A DNA stretch of 64,000 nt from CBDUQP01 sp965369385 (GCA_965369385.1 CBDUQP010000001.1:1-64000); one strand, 5' to 3'; shown: positions 1-9,361, numbered from the stretch's first letter. Notes: generated by a model from the sequence alone, not told the origin. Numbers and translations are program-made.

Positions 1-1523
1 TTGATCTCCACACCCAGACCCAAACCGTTGGCACCCACGCGTTGCTCGATACGCTGCTTAAGCCTGGCCGCCGCCCTCTTCTGACCATATGTCATCAGAG
101 CTACAGGACGATCCTTATCATCGGCATCGTCAGATTCGGTAAGGATAGCACTGGAACAGTAACGCACCATTTCCTGCTGAGCGACGCTCTTCAGCAGTAA
201 CTCGGCGTTGGTATACTTGTAGCCGAACTTGACCGGATCGACGATGCGATAGGTCAGGCTGACGACCAGCTTGATGATATCAACCGCCGCGACTTTTGCT
301 CTGGTTGCGCCGACCGTTTCCGAACGCAAATGGTGGTCATCGATCGCGACCAGGAAGTCATTCTCCTCGGCACGGCCGTGATCTTCAGTCCAGATAAGCA
401 GCTCACGCCCCGCAAAAGCGCTGCCTTCAGGGGCAAGGGTAGGTTCGCGATCAGCGCCCGCTCCAAGCTTCAGTTCATATATCTGCGTGGTATCGAACCG
501 CTTTTCCGTGGAGATGGGCCATGGCAGCTTAAGATTGAACCCTGGCTTCAATACAGACTCGGTGTCCAGCTTTCCGAACGTACTGACGAGTGCAACTTCG
601 CCCTCTTGCACGATAACGATCGAACTCATCAGGATCATCAAGATAATGCCCAGCACAACCAGCGGAGCAAGTGCCCTGGACAGCAGCCTGTAGAACCATG
701 TCTTTGAGACTTCGAAGCCAAACTGATAGTTAGCGGCTTCTGCCATCGAATGTCCGACACGATCTGGCTCGGACAGAATATTGAAAAGTCGCGAGTCAAA
801 GCTGAGCCTTCTCTCCTGCCCCGGCACGCGAGGCGTATAAATATCCAGCATCAGGCTGACCAGCAATTCAGCGGCAAATATGAACTGCGCGATCGGAATG
901 ATCATCGCCACAACGCTATCAACGTTCGGATACTTCTGCCAGACGGCCAGCATCGAGCCAACAACGGCCGCCATGAACAGCACCGAAACCGTCAGGTAGC
1001 TTCCACCCGCACGGAGGAATCGCCACTGCTTCTGCGTGCCCATTCCCGTAGCGTAACGGCTGAACAAAAAAGCGATAAAGGCGACCAAGACGCCAAATAA
1101 CGCCCCGGTCTCCGGCGATACCACCTCGGCGGCACCCGGCGCGGAAACAGCCCGCCACACGTAGAAACCAACAACAGCGTTGTACGCAGCCCATGTGAGC
1201 GTAAACAGCGGGATGACCCACTTCTCAAGGAACGCCACGCGATGTGCCGCCGGAGCAGTGCCTGCTCCGTCAATTTGTTCAAAAATCCGTCCCTCGGCGA
1301 CAACTTCGCCAAGCTCTTCGGCTTCCTGCTTTTCTCGCTGTCGAGCGTAAAACAGCACCGCTGCCCACAGCCACAAACCGATACCGCCGGCAAGGAACCA
1401 TGAGCACGCCATCGCCCCGCGCGACCCACTGGTCAGCCAGATCATCAGCATGACCGCAGTAAAGATCGTCTGCAGCAATGTTCCGAGTATCGCAACGTTT
1501 TTGCCGCGCCTCTGTGATCTCAT
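1..1523 (-). CDS. SPFH/HflK-like membrane protein with polytopic N-terminus (3' end cut by window)
   Basis: The minus-strand frame is open from an ATG at 1523 to the window edge (about 507 codons seen, C-terminus missing). A GGAG ribosome site lies 8-9 bases upstream of the ATG. The first ~230 residues hold several hydrophobic helices. A further TM helix is followed by a typical SPFH start (IVIVQEGEVALVSTFGKL, then LKPGFNLKLPWPI), and later by LTYRIVDPVKFGYKYTNAE. HflK/HflC and other band-7 proteins form large membrane rings that act on proteases such as FtsH or organise membrane domains; that is family knowledge, not shown here. The long polytopic N-terminal part is unlike E. coli HflK, which has a single TM. 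An hflC-like partner may lie beyond the window edge. Family confident; specific role unknown. Confidence 0.85.
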   Translation of the reverse strand, partial: MRSQRRGKNVAILGTLLQTIFTAVMLMIWLTSGSRGAMACSWFLAGGIGLWLWAAVLFYARQREKQEAEELGEVVAEGRIFEQIDGAGTAPAAHRVAFLEKWVIPLFTLTWAAYNAVVGFYVWRAVSAPGAAEVVSPETGALFGVLVAFIAFLFSRYATGMGTQKQWRFLRAGGSYLTVSVLFMAAVVGSMLAVWQKYPNVDSVVAMIIPIAQFIFAAELLVSLMLDIYTPRVPGQERRLSFDSRLFNILSEPDRVGHSMAEAANYQFGFEVSKTWFYRLLSRALAPLVVLGIILMILMSSIVIVQEGEVALVSTFGKLDTESVLKPGFNLKLPWPISTEKRFDTTQIYELKLGAGADREPTLAPEGSAFAGRELLIWTEDHGRAEENDFLVAIDDHHLRSETVGATRAKVAAVDIIKLVVSLTYRIVDPVKFGYKYTNAELLLKSVAQQEMVRYCSSAILTESDDADDKDRPVALMTYGQKRAAARLKQRIEQRVGANGLGLGVEI

Positions 1524-1684
1524 GCGTTACAATTCTCCTTCACGGGCTTGTGAATTCAGCCCGCCAAACCTACAATCCGCCCGGAGCGAACAAATTGCTC
1601 GCCTCGTTGCGTAGTAATTCCGTAAGACTTAACGGATCCTACAGAACATCTAAAACTATGTCTTATTAATGAGAGTAACCCGAT

Positions 1685-3076
1685 ATGACCAAAATCTGGG
1701 CCATCGGCCGAACAACTTTTCTTCAGTGCGTCAGGCAACCTGTTTTCGCCGTGCTGATCTTCGTGACATTCGCCATCCTGCTGGCCAGCCTTCCGCTTTC
1801 CGGATGGACCGTCAGTACCGACTATCACGACACCGATCAGAAATTCATGATCAGCAATGGACTTGGCGCCCTGCTGGTTACCGGTCTGCTGCTGGCTGCA
1901 TTCTGCGCGACCAGTGCTATCACTCGCGAGATAGAGTCCAGAACTGCGCTCACCGTGGTTTCCAAACCCGTGCCAAGAGCAAGCTTCGTGCTGGGCAAGT
2001 TCTTTGGAGTGTCGGCCGCCGTTATGCTCGCCTATTACGTATGCGCGTTGGCATTCATCCTTATCGTACGCCATCACGTCAGGCCCGCAGTGTCCGATCC
2101 GTACGACTGGCCTGTCATTATTCTCGGTTCCGGCAGCATCTTTCTGGCCCTTGGCATCGCAGTAGCGGGCAACATCCTCTTCAACTGGACATTCACTTCC
2201 ACATGCGTATGGGCAGTCACCGCCCTGCTGAGCGTCACTGTAGGCATCATTACGTTCGTCGGAAAACAATGGGAAATCACCGAATTCGGTAACGTGATAT
2301 CTTCGCAGCTCATCCTTGCAATCGTTCTGCTGATGATGGCGGTTATCGTATTCTCCGCCATCGCAGTGGCCGCCAGCACAAGGTTCGGACAGGTGCTCAC
2401 GCTGGGAGTCTGCCTCGGAGCGTTCTTTGTCGGTTCCATTCACCAGGCTATCTTCACCGGCGAAGCACAGAATATTGTGGCAGTCAAAGTCCTCGCAGCC
2501 ATCATCCCAGACCTGTCGAGCTTCTACCCGCTCGACGCACTCATGCAAGACAAGCACATCCCGATGAATTACTTCGCACTGGCCGCGGCCTACTGCGTGC
2601 TGTACTCGTCGGCTGCCCTCCTGATGGGAATGGCATTGTTCCAGACCCGATCCATGGAAGGACAAGGCGGAAGCACCAGCATGCCCAAGCTGGCAGCTCT
2701 CGTGGCCTGGCTGGGCCTCGGCGAAGCAATCGCCATGGCAATCATAGCATGCATTATCTTCTCCGTACCGGAGAACTACACCACCAGGCGACTTCTGATC
2801 GCCGGAAGCCTGCTGGCTGTCGCGGCAGTAAGCTGGGTATTCTGGATGCTGTTCGGACGCGGCGTCAAGTGGACTTACTTCGTCGCACTGCTCGCCACAC
2901 TGCTCAACCTGGCAAGATGCATCGCAATGATCACGCTTGGCGGCAATGTCCGATGGGCAAGGATACCCGGCGAAGCCGATGCGCACATCGTGCTCCAGAC
3001 GGTAATCGGTTCCGTCATTCTGCTCATCCTGATACTGCCCAAAACTCGTCGTCATTTCGCCTCTGAAAGCCTCTAG
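1685..3076 (+). CDS. ABC-2 type transporter permease
   Basis: 463 residues with about 12 hydrophobic segments. A characteristic ABC-2 permease block lies between the second and third TM (SAITREIESRTALTVVSKPV then SFVLGKFFG), the element that usually faces the ATPase. The start is the ATG at 1685, preceded by GAGAG about 13 bases upstream. The product should be an inner-membrane subunit of an ABC exporter, substrate unknown. No ATPase gene is adjacent: its neighbours are the divergent SPFH gene (161 bp away) and a convergent metal ATPase. The ATPase must therefore be encoded elsewhere or the protein works alone. Not closely similar to the paired permeases at 14649-17607. Confidence 0.8.
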   Translation: MTKIWAIGRTTFLQCVRQPVFAVLIFVTFAILLASLPLSGWTVSTDYHDTDQKFMISNGLGALLVTGLLLAAFCATSAITREIESRTALTVVSKPVPRASFVLGKFFGVSAAVMLAYYVCALAFILIVRHHVRPAVSDPYDWPVIILGSGSIFLALGIAVAGNILFNWTFTSTCVWAVTALLSVTVGIITFVGKQWEITEFGNVISSQLILAIVLLMMAVIVFSAIAVAASTRFGQVLTLGVCLGAFFVGSIHQAIFTGEAQNIVAVKVLAAIIPDLSSFYPLDALMQDKHIPMNYFALAAAYCVLYSSAALLMGMALFQTRSMEGQGGSTSMPKLAALVAWLGLGEAIAMAIIACIIFSVPENYTTRRLLIAGSLLAVAAVSWVFWMLFGRGVKWTYFVALLATLLNLARCIAMITLGGNVRWARIPGEADAHIVLQTVIGSVILLILILPKTRRHFASESL

Positions 3077-3158
3077 ACCAAAGTAAGATCAAATTCCCTT
3101 GGGGGGGCACCTTCCCCTGGGTGACTCGGCTGTGCGCCGGCCGCCCACAACGCTCTGC

Positions 3159-5108
3159 CTAGACAGCTATGTGTTCGGTGCGGGGTGTAACCGTTTCCGA
3201 CTGACCTTCCTTGACGTCGTGCAGCTCTTCGCCAAATCGCACCAATCTCGCCGAGTTGAAAATTACCACCGTAGCCGCAGCCGCATGCAACAACGCAGCC
3301 ACCACCGGAGCGAGCCACCCCATGCCCGCAAGCACCATGAAGACCACAACGAATATCACACCGAACAGGAGGTTCTGGTGAATTACGTGGCTGGCGCGAC
3401 GCGATAGCCTCACGATGAAACCAAGGCGACGCAGATCGTTGTTCATCAGCGCGATCGATGCCGAATCGATGGCAACGTCACTTCCGGCTGCTCCCATCGC
3501 TATGGAAAGATCGCCTGCGGCCAGTGCGGGAGCGTCGTTAACGCCATCACCTACCACCGCCACGCAATGACCCTGACGTTTAAGAGCGCTGACCAATTCC
3601 AGCTTGTCGGCCGGGAGCACCTCAGCCTGCACTTCGGTGCAACCCATTTCCTTGGCTACGCGCCTGGCGACCGACCAGCGGTCACCCGTGACCATAACCA
3701 GTTCCCGCATACCCAGGGCGTGCAGATCGTCAATGGCTTCGCGGGCTTCGTGGCGTGTGCTGTCTTCCAGGCCGATCCAGCCGAGAAGTTTGCCGCCAAC
3801 TGACACATATAGCGTGCTGAGCCCTTCGGGCTCGTGATATTTCTTGTCCGACATTAACGACAGGTCCACGCCCAGCTCGTCCAGCCAGGTTTTTCTTCCT
3901 ACAAGCACTTTGTCGCCGCTGATTGTCGCGACCATACCGCGGCCGGCGACTTCTTCCACTTCCGTGGCGTCGGCAAAGGTAACGCGGGCCTGGTTGGCGA
4001 CAGCTACCACCGCAACCGCGACCGGGTGCTTGGAGTGATGCTCAACCGAGGCAGCCGCCGTAAGCAACTCTGCGCCTTCCACGCCGGGAGCAGGCATCAT
4101 TCTGGTAACGCTAAGCTCACCGGTCGTGAGCGTGCCTGTTTTATCGAACACAAAAGCAGTAAGCGATTGGGCTACTTCCAACGTAGAGACATCCTTCACA
4201 AGAATACCCAACCGGGCCGCACACGAGAGCGCAGCCACCATCGCAGTAGGCACCGCCAGCACGATAGAACACGGGCACGCCACAACCAACATCGTGATCG
4301 CACGGTTCATATCACGCGTGAAGAACAGCACAGCACCTGCCAGCATCAGAATCGTGGGGGTATACCATCCCGCGTACTTATCGATCATTCGCATGATCGG
4401 AATTCGGGTCTTCTCAGCTTCCAGAATAAGCTTCTGTACCTTACCCAGCGTGGTATCCGCACCGGCACGGGCAACTTCCACATCGATAGAGCCTGCGACG
4501 TTAATCGTGCCGGAGAACACTTCATCGCCAGTGGCCTTGTCAACCGGGATCGATTCGCCGGTAACGTTGGCCTCGTTGATGGAGCTTTGGCCGGCGATGA
4601 TATTGCCATCAGCAGCGATATTATCGCCGGGACGGATGCGAATGGTATCGCCGGGACACAGTTCGAGCGGGTCGACCAGCGTTTCTGTACCGTCGGAACC
4701 CACACGATGAGCTTTCTTCGGGGCCAAGTGAACCAAGCCCTCGATACTCGCACGCGCACCAAGAGCGGTTCGCGTCTCGATAAGGTTGGCCAGCAACAGG
4801 AAGAACGCCACCAGACCGGCGGCTTTGTAATCCATCGCGGTGATCGAAGCCACAACCGCCAAGGCCACCAACTCGTCCATGTGCATCTGCCCGCGCAGCA
4901 ACGAAGAAGCTGCGTGTAACACAATAGGCACCCCCAGCAGCAACGCACCGGCAAGCGCCATCGCCTTACTGTGGAAGTCGTCTTCGAACAGCCACTCAGC
5001 TACATACGCGTTTATCACGAGTATGCCGCCAAACAAGATGCCAAGAATGAAAATACTGGCTCGACCAGTCTGAGCCTCAACGGATTTCTTCAAAATATCA
5101 TGTGCCAT
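3159..5108 (-). CDS. Heavy-metal translocating P-type (P1B) ATPase
   Basis: 649 residues from the ATG at 5108 (GGAG 8-9 bases upstream); an in-frame start 20 codons earlier lacks a site. Visible P-type ATPase motifs: actuator TGES near residue 183, the membrane metal site ACPCSIVLAVPTA near 278, phosphorylation site DKTGTLTTG near 322, the P1B HP motif (HHSKHPVAVAV), and hinge GDGVNDAPALA. It pumps metal ions across the inner membrane at the cost of ATP. There is no N-terminal HMA metal-binding domain or Cys/His-rich tail, so it is a minimal pump. The CPC motif fits Cu/Ag or Zn/Cd pumps, but SIVLAVPTA is between the usual CPCALGLATPTA (Cu) and CPCALVISTPAA (Zn/Cd), so I leave the substrate open. 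Confidence 0.93.
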   Translation of the reverse strand: MAHDILKKSVEAQTGRASIFILGILFGGILVINAYVAEWLFEDDFHSKAMALAGALLLGVPIVLHAASSLLRGQMHMDELVALAVVASITAMDYKAAGLVAFFLLLANLIETRTALGARASIEGLVHLAPKKAHRVGSDGTETLVDPLELCPGDTIRIRPGDNIAADGNIIAGQSSINEANVTGESIPVDKATGDEVFSGTINVAGSIDVEVARAGADTTLGKVQKLILEAEKTRIPIMRMIDKYAGWYTPTILMLAGAVLFFTRDMNRAITMLVVACPCSIVLAVPTAMVAALSCAARLGILVKDVSTLEVAQSLTAFVFDKTGTLTTGELSVTRMMPAPGVEGAELLTAAASVEHHSKHPVAVAVVAVANQARVTFADATEVEEVAGRGMVATISGDKVLVGRKTWLDELGVDLSLMSDKKYHEPEGLSTLYVSVGGKLLGWIGLEDSTRHEAREAIDDLHALGMRELVMVTGDRWSVARRVAKEMGCTEVQAEVLPADKLELVSALKRQGHCVAVVGDGVNDAPALAAGDLSIAMGAAGSDVAIDSASIALMNNDLRRLGFIVRLSRRASHVIHQNLLFGVIFVVVFMVLAGMGWLAPVVAALLHAAAATVVIFNSARLVRFGEELHDVKEGQSETVTPRTEHIAV

Positions 5109-5519
5109 GCACTTCTCCGCGAAATGTTCGAGCGCAGCAGAAAGTGACGTCGAACTGACTGTGCACACCTTCCTGCTACGATTCTACGGTGGCACCGCCG
5201 ATAAGGTTCATTGCAAAGAAGAGATTTATAGGTTCAACACTTCCAGATTGCAAGAACTTAGCCCTTTGGAGCCCATCTATCCGAGCGATTAGTTACTTCG
5301 GACACGGGCTCATTTTGACGTCGCTCCTACGGCGAAGCCGACGGAGGTCCAGAACCACAAATAGCCCAAACTCGCCCACGTCTCCGGGACAATAGCACGC
5401 CAACCCTTTGCCCGCTCGCGCCCGGCAAGTATACTCGGAGCCGCGATGGTCGGTGGAACCTCCGGCACATGCGCCATAACTATTGTAGATAACAAATTTC
5501 TTAAGGACATAGCTCACCC
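5109..5519. other. Gene-free divergent region (411 bp)
   Basis: Lies between the divergently oriented P1B ATPase and Nudix genes and should hold both promoters. Short open frames exist on the minus strand (for example 5310-5510) but have no convincing ribosome site or family signature. A small imperfect palindromic stretch (acgtcgctcctacggcgaagccgac-like, split here into shorter words) is seen around 5318-5345. No RNA gene recognised. Confidence 0.4.
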
Positions 5520-6017
5520 ATGCAATGCAAATACTGCCCACACTGCGGAACCCCAACTTCGCTCAGAGATGTTGGCGATGAAGGCGAGATTCCTTGGTGC
5601 CCCGGCTGCGACACGCCACTTTTCGACTCCCCATACCCCTGCGTGCTGGCTGTTACACTGGACGAGCAGAACAGAACTGCTGTGCTGATGCAGCATTACA
5701 TCACCAAAGACCACTGGGTTCTGCCGGCAGGATACATCAAATCCGGCCACACCGCCGAGGAGACACTGTCCAAAGAGTTGATGGAAGAAACCGGACTCAG
5801 CGTTATATCATCTGAATATATAGACAGTTACCATCTGGAACACAAAGATGTGCTGATCTTCGGCTTTTTTGCCCGGGTGGCTGGCGAGCTGCAAACGAAT
5901 TCACCGGAAGTGGATGATCTCAAGTGGGCCAGCTTCGAGGAAGTCGGCGGCCTGCTGAGACCAGGCGGCATAGGCCACTCATTGTATCTAACTGCCAAAC
6001 AACGTTTTAGACTCTAG
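5520..6017 (+). CDS. Nudix hydrolase with N-terminal zinc ribbon
   Basis: 165 residues. Residues 6-9 (CPHC) and 27-30 (CPGC) form a two-knuckle zinc ribbon like that of NudC-type NADH pyrophosphatases. Residues 40-150 are a Nudix fold. The Nudix box region reads AGYIKSGHTAEETLSKELMEETGL when the pieces AGYIKSGH and TAEETLSKELMEETGL are joined; the EExG core (ELMEETGL) is intact. Against the consensus GX5EX7REUXEEXGU the first Glu is His and the Arg is Lys. Nudix enzymes cleave nucleoside diphosphates linked to other moieties; the substrate here is not determinable. The NudC specificity tail SQPWPFPxS is absent. Start chosen at 5520; an AAGGA lies 13 bases upstream, slightly long spacing. Likely cytosolic. 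Confidence 0.85.
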   Translation: MQCKYCPHCGTPTSLRDVGDEGEIPWCPGCDTPLFDSPYPCVLAVTLDEQNRTAVLMQHYITKDHWVLPAGYIKSGHTAEETLSKELMEETGLSVISSEYIDSYHLEHKDVLIFGFFARVAGELQTNSPEVDDLKWASFEEVGGLLRPGGIGHSLYLTAKQRFRL

Positions 6018-6167
6018 TATGACGCATTGGCCCATCTTCTTCCTCCCGCCCGCAAAGCCATGCAATCTATTTGCCCGAAGTGTTCATTCGACCTTCGTCA
6101 GGACGCCCGCAGATGCTAGAATCGCACCTCGGCAGTAGTTGCATTCAGGAATCCAGGAACCAAGCAC

Positions 6168-7028
6168 ATGGACGAGACACTCAGAAGCATCATTTCGCAA
6201 ATGGACGGCTGGGCACACGCTGAGCCCGACGAGATCGAGCACATTCCCGGCAAGACCAACCAGAACTACAAGATCCGCATGGGCGACCAGCGGTATGTGG
6301 TTCGCGTCAGCGGGCCAAACACCGTTCTACTGGGAATAGATCGCAAGGTTGAGTACGCGGTACTCAAGGAAGTGGCGTCTATAGGCGTGGGTCCCGAGCC
6401 CATACTGTTCGTCGAGCCCGAAGGCCACATGATCTCGCGATTCATTGACGGCCGTCAGTGGGAGCCGGAAGAACTCAAGACCGACACCAACCTCCGCCGC
6501 CTGGCCCAGACCATGAAACGCTGCCACCAGTTGCCCGGCATAGATGCCGTACACAATCCATTCCGCACGGTGGAAGAGTTCATCAAGGTAATCCGCTCGT
6601 TCGATGAGGCCCTGCCGGATGACATCGACGATTTCCTGGCGAAGATGTACGAATATGAGAATGCCCTGAGCGACCCGCCGAGCCCGGTCGGCCTGTGCCA
6701 TAACGATATCTGGGTGGGAAACCTGCTCGATGACGGAAACGTGCGGATTCTGGACTGGGAATTTGCGGGCATGGGCGATGTGTATTTCGACCTGGCGGCC
6801 CCCGCAATCTTCCAGAACATGACCGACGACAACGAACGAGTGTTCCTGGATGCATATTTCGGCAAGTGCACCGAGGATCACATCCGCCGCCTCAAGATGA
6901 TGGAGTTCATGGTACACTTCCGCGATGCCACCTGGTCACTTGTGCAGATGGGACGTTTCGGCGATGACGACGAGCACTACCAGAAATACGCAGACGACAG
7001 CTTCAAAGGCATGAGAGGCACATACTGA
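6168..7028 (+). CDS. APH/choline-kinase family phosphotransferase
   Basis: 286 residues with the aminoglycoside/choline kinase fold. N-terminal Gly-rich region (PGKTNQNYKI) is followed by the ATP-lobe strand YVVRVSG. The catalytic loop is HNDIWVGN (H178, D180, N185) and the metal-binding motif is LDWEFAG (D196). GDVYFDLA then matches the segment usually seen after the DWE motif in LicA/choline and ethanolamine kinases. It probably phosphorylates a small hydroxylated metabolite such as choline, ethanolamine or a sugar in the cytosol; the exact substrate is inference. Full length for the family. It sits 150 bp after the Nudix gene and ends 9 bp from the convergent AraC gene. Confidence 0.82.
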   Translation: MDETLRSIISQMDGWAHAEPDEIEHIPGKTNQNYKIRMGDQRYVVRVSGPNTVLLGIDRKVEYAVLKEVASIGVGPEPILFVEPEGHMISRFIDGRQWEPEELKTDTNLRRLAQTMKRCHQLPGIDAVHNPFRTVEEFIKVIRSFDEALPDDIDDFLAKMYEYENALSDPPSPVGLCHNDIWVGNLLDDGNVRILDWEFAGMGDVYFDLAAPAIFQNMTDDNERVFLDAYFGKCTEDHIRRLKMMEFMVHFRDATWSLVQMGRFGDDDEHYQKYADDSFKGMRGTY

Positions 7029-7037
7029 CCGGCTACC

Positions 7038-7982
7038 CTATTGGCCGGGGATGGCTTGGGCTTGTTTGCGGTAGTTCAGGGGGGAGCAGCTCATTTTTCT
7101 TTTGAAGGCGCGGCTGAACGAGAAGAGAGATTGGAAGCCAACGGTCCGACTGATCTCGGATACGGTCATATCGCTGCTATGCAAATAACTGCACGCCGCA
7201 TTGATTCTCACATTGCGGATGAACTCGCCAAGCGGACGGCCCAGGGTCTCGCGGAACTTCGCCTGAAGGCGGCTTGCCGAAAGCGACATGTGTGTAGCGA
7301 TAGTTTCCATCGACAAATCCGCATCGAGATTCGCATAGACATACTCGCAGACCCCCTGCATAAAGCCAACGTCCCGCGGATCGCCAGCAACTTCGTCATC
7401 GTCGTTGTCGCGTAAGAATGCAGGCTGGTCGTGGCGGGCCTGCACAAACTCGGCCAGCAGCATCGCCAGCTTCAGGTTGACCAGCCCCGACGTCCTGGCG
7501 GCTGATTTGCGATTCGAGTGCACTTCATCAACAAGCGACTGAAGTCCCCGCCATGCCTCGTCAGTCATCTCGAACGGATGATTTCGCAGCACGCCGACCT
7601 GTGATGCATTCGCCAGTTCAAACGTCACAAACAGCCAACTGAAATCGCCTTCGGGGGGCGCGCTGGTGTAGTAATGCCCCTGGTAAGGAAAGATGAGCAT
7701 GCCCTGGCCGGGCGACAGCGGGAAAACGCGGCCGTCCAGAATCACCCCGCGAGGCTCCTGCAGACAGAACACGAGCACGTAGCGATGATGACGGCTGGCA
7801 ACACCGCCTTCGAACGCCGAACCTCGGTGAAACGCAAGAATCTCGCGCGGCAGCTCAGTTAAGACCCCACCTGCACCGGAGTAAAGGTTCTCGGGCATGC
7901 CCAGATTCTTTACGCCCCGCAAATTGGCAATCAACTGCTTCTGTCTAGTTGTTTTGGTTAAATTCTCAACATTTTTTGCCAT
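7038..7982 (-). CDS. AraC-family transcriptional regulator
   Basis: 314 residues. The N-terminal half is a cupin-like sensing domain (LSPGQGMLIFPYQGHYYTS resembles the AraC ligand-binding barrel). The C-terminal ~100 residues are a double helix-turn-helix: LSMETIATHMSLSASRLQAK is the first, and MTVSEISRTVGFQSLFSFSR, then the usual Pro-containing end SPLNYRK, is the second. It is divergent from the Gfo/Idh dehydrogenase gene, with a 16-bp perfect palindrome beginning 15 bp upstream of its start codon. The natural reading is a sugar-responsive regulator of that dehydrogenase and of itself. Ligand unknown. Confidence 0.9.
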   Translation of the reverse strand: MAKNVENLTKTTRQKQLIANLRGVKNLGMPENLYSGAGGVLTELPREILAFHRGSAFEGGVASRHHRYVLVFCLQEPRGVILDGRVFPLSPGQGMLIFPYQGHYYTSAPPEGDFSWLFVTFELANASQVGVLRNHPFEMTDEAWRGLQSLVDEVHSNRKSAARTSGLVNLKLAMLLAEFVQARHDQPAFLRDNDDDEVAGDPRDVGFMQGVCEYVYANLDADLSMETIATHMSLSASRLQAKFRETLGRPLGEFIRNVRINAACSYLHSSDMTVSEISRTVGFQSLFSFSRAFKRKMSCSPLNYRKQAQAIPGQ

Positions 7983-7996
7983 TTTATACCCGGATC

Positions 7997-8012
7997 TATT
8001 ATGATCATAATA
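7997..8012. promoter_or_regulatory. 16-bp perfect palindrome, putative operator
   Basis: TATTATGATCATAATA is a perfect inverted repeat with no spacer. It lies in the 151-bp divergent region, 15 bp upstream of the AraC ATG and 122 bp upstream of the dehydrogenase ATG. Such a site would suit a dimeric repressor. AraC proteins more often bind direct repeats, so another regulator is possible. A second short hairpin (GTCGGCT-CGC-AGCCGAC) sits at 8066-8082 in the dehydrogenase leader. Confidence 0.5.
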
Positions 8013-8133
8013 CGCCAGTGATGCAATGGATTACCTGGCCTGCAAAATGCCACAGGTGGCGACGAGTCGGCTCGCAGCCGACGATATGTCCCAAAGCAGG
8101 CCTGAACATTATGAACAAACAGGAGTTGTAACA

Positions 8134-9357
8134 ATGGGAATTCGTGTAGGAGCTATCGGTTTCGGCGCCAGGCTCAACGGCGTAATGAAACACGTTCAGG
8201 AGCAGGGAAACAATCTGTTGGAGCTTGTCACGGTTTATGACCCCAGTGAGGCATCTGTCCAGATGGCAAGGGATTTCGCCGGCGGTGACGTGAAGGTGTG
8301 CGATGACTATCACCAGGTTACCGACGACCCAGATATCGATTGGGTGCTGATCGGGTCGTGGAATTGCTTCCACGCTGAACAGACCATCGCGGCATTCAAA
8401 GCAGGCAAGAATGTGTTCTGCGAAAAGCCCCTGGCCACCAAGCTGGAAGACTGCATCGCGATGCACGAGGCCCAAAAAGCGAGCGGCAAGGATTTCATCA
8501 TGGGCTTCACGCTGCGATTCTCGCCCCACTATCGCAAAATCAAGGAACTGCTCGAATCCGGCGTGATCGGCGATATCGTCAGCATGGAATTCAACGAGAC
8601 GCTCGACTTCAACCATGGCGGATTCTTCCATTCCGACTGGCGCCGCAAGACAGAAAACAGCGGAACTGCCCTGCTGGAAAAATGCTGCCACGATATCGAT
8701 CTGGCAAACTGGATGGTCGCCAGCCGCGCACGGCGAGTGGCTTCGTTCGGCGGCTGCAACTTCTTCAGGCCCGAGAACAAACATCAAATTCAGCGTCTCG
8801 GGGAAAATAAGGACGGCAAGCCCGCATTCGGCACCTGGCCGCTGGCGGACGACAAGACAGTAACTGCGTTTACCGATGATAAGGACCTGGTAGACAATCA
8901 GGTCGCGATCATCGAGTACTACAACGCTATCCGCGCCACGTTCCACATGAATCACAGCACGGCTATCTCCGAACGCAGGATGTACATTTGCGGAACCGAA
9001 GGCACGCTGCGTGGCGACGTGCTGACCGGCGAGATTGAGGTGCGCCGCATCGGCTTCGACGAAGAGCGTAAAGAGTACAAACCGCTCGAAGAAGGCGGCG
9101 GACATGGCGGCGGCGATGAGATTCTCGGAAAAGAGCTGGCCGACACAATGCTCAACGGTACACCGCCTCTTTCGACACTGGCTGCGGGCATGGACTCGGC
9201 AATCACGTGCTTCGGCATAGATGAAGCGATGTTCACCGGGCAGGTAGTCGATATGATGCCATACTGGCAAGCGTCCGAACTGGACACCCCCACCGACGAG
9301 GTGCCACGCACCTTCGTCCCGGCCCCCGAATACATGAAAAGAGTCGGCTCAAAGTAA
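8134..9357 (+). CDS. Gfo/Idh/MocA family oxidoreductase
   Basis: 407 residues from the ATG at 8134, which has AGGAG 9-13 bases upstream; an in-frame ATG at 8026 lacks a site and would add an unlikely N-terminus. The N-terminal Rossmann motif is GAIGFGARLNG, followed by the family lysine motif CEKPLATKLED. The C-terminal alpha/beta domain contains the HDIDLANWM segment typical of the active site. Enzymes of this family oxidise or reduce sugars, inositols or deoxysugars with NAD(P). The divergent AraC gene suggests inducible carbohydrate catabolism; the substrate cannot be read from sequence. A long acidic/glycine-rich insertion (EEGGGHGGGDE) occurs near residue 325. Confidence 0.9.
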   Translation: MGIRVGAIGFGARLNGVMKHVQEQGNNLLELVTVYDPSEASVQMARDFAGGDVKVCDDYHQVTDDPDIDWVLIGSWNCFHAEQTIAAFKAGKNVFCEKPLATKLEDCIAMHEAQKASGKDFIMGFTLRFSPHYRKIKELLESGVIGDIVSMEFNETLDFNHGGFFHSDWRRKTENSGTALLEKCCHDIDLANWMVASRARRVASFGGCNFFRPENKHQIQRLGENKDGKPAFGTWPLADDKTVTAFTDDKDLVDNQVAIIEYYNAIRATFHMNHSTAISERRMYICGTEGTLRGDVLTGEIEVRRIGFDEERKEYKPLEEGGGHGGGDEILGKELADTMLNGTPPLSTLAAGMDSAITCFGIDEAMFTGQVVDMMPYWQASELDTPTDEVPRTFVPAPEYMKRVGSK

Positions 9358-9361
9358 CCCA

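Noticed and set aside
1556..3055. Long 499-codon minus-strand frame opposite the ABC-2 permease
   Set aside because: Composition is a His/Gln/Cys-rich shadow without hydrophobic cores, while the plus strand encodes a clear permease.
6060..6119. 19-codon frame with a CPKC motif between the Nudix and kinase genes
   Set aside because: No ribosome site and far shorter than any zinc-ribbon protein; it looks like the start of the planctomycete CPxCxxDLR ribbon but could be chance or a remnant.
8005..9270. 421-codon minus-strand frame opposite the Gfo/Idh dehydrogenase
   Set aside because: Antisense shadow of a well-supported gene with a good ribosome site.
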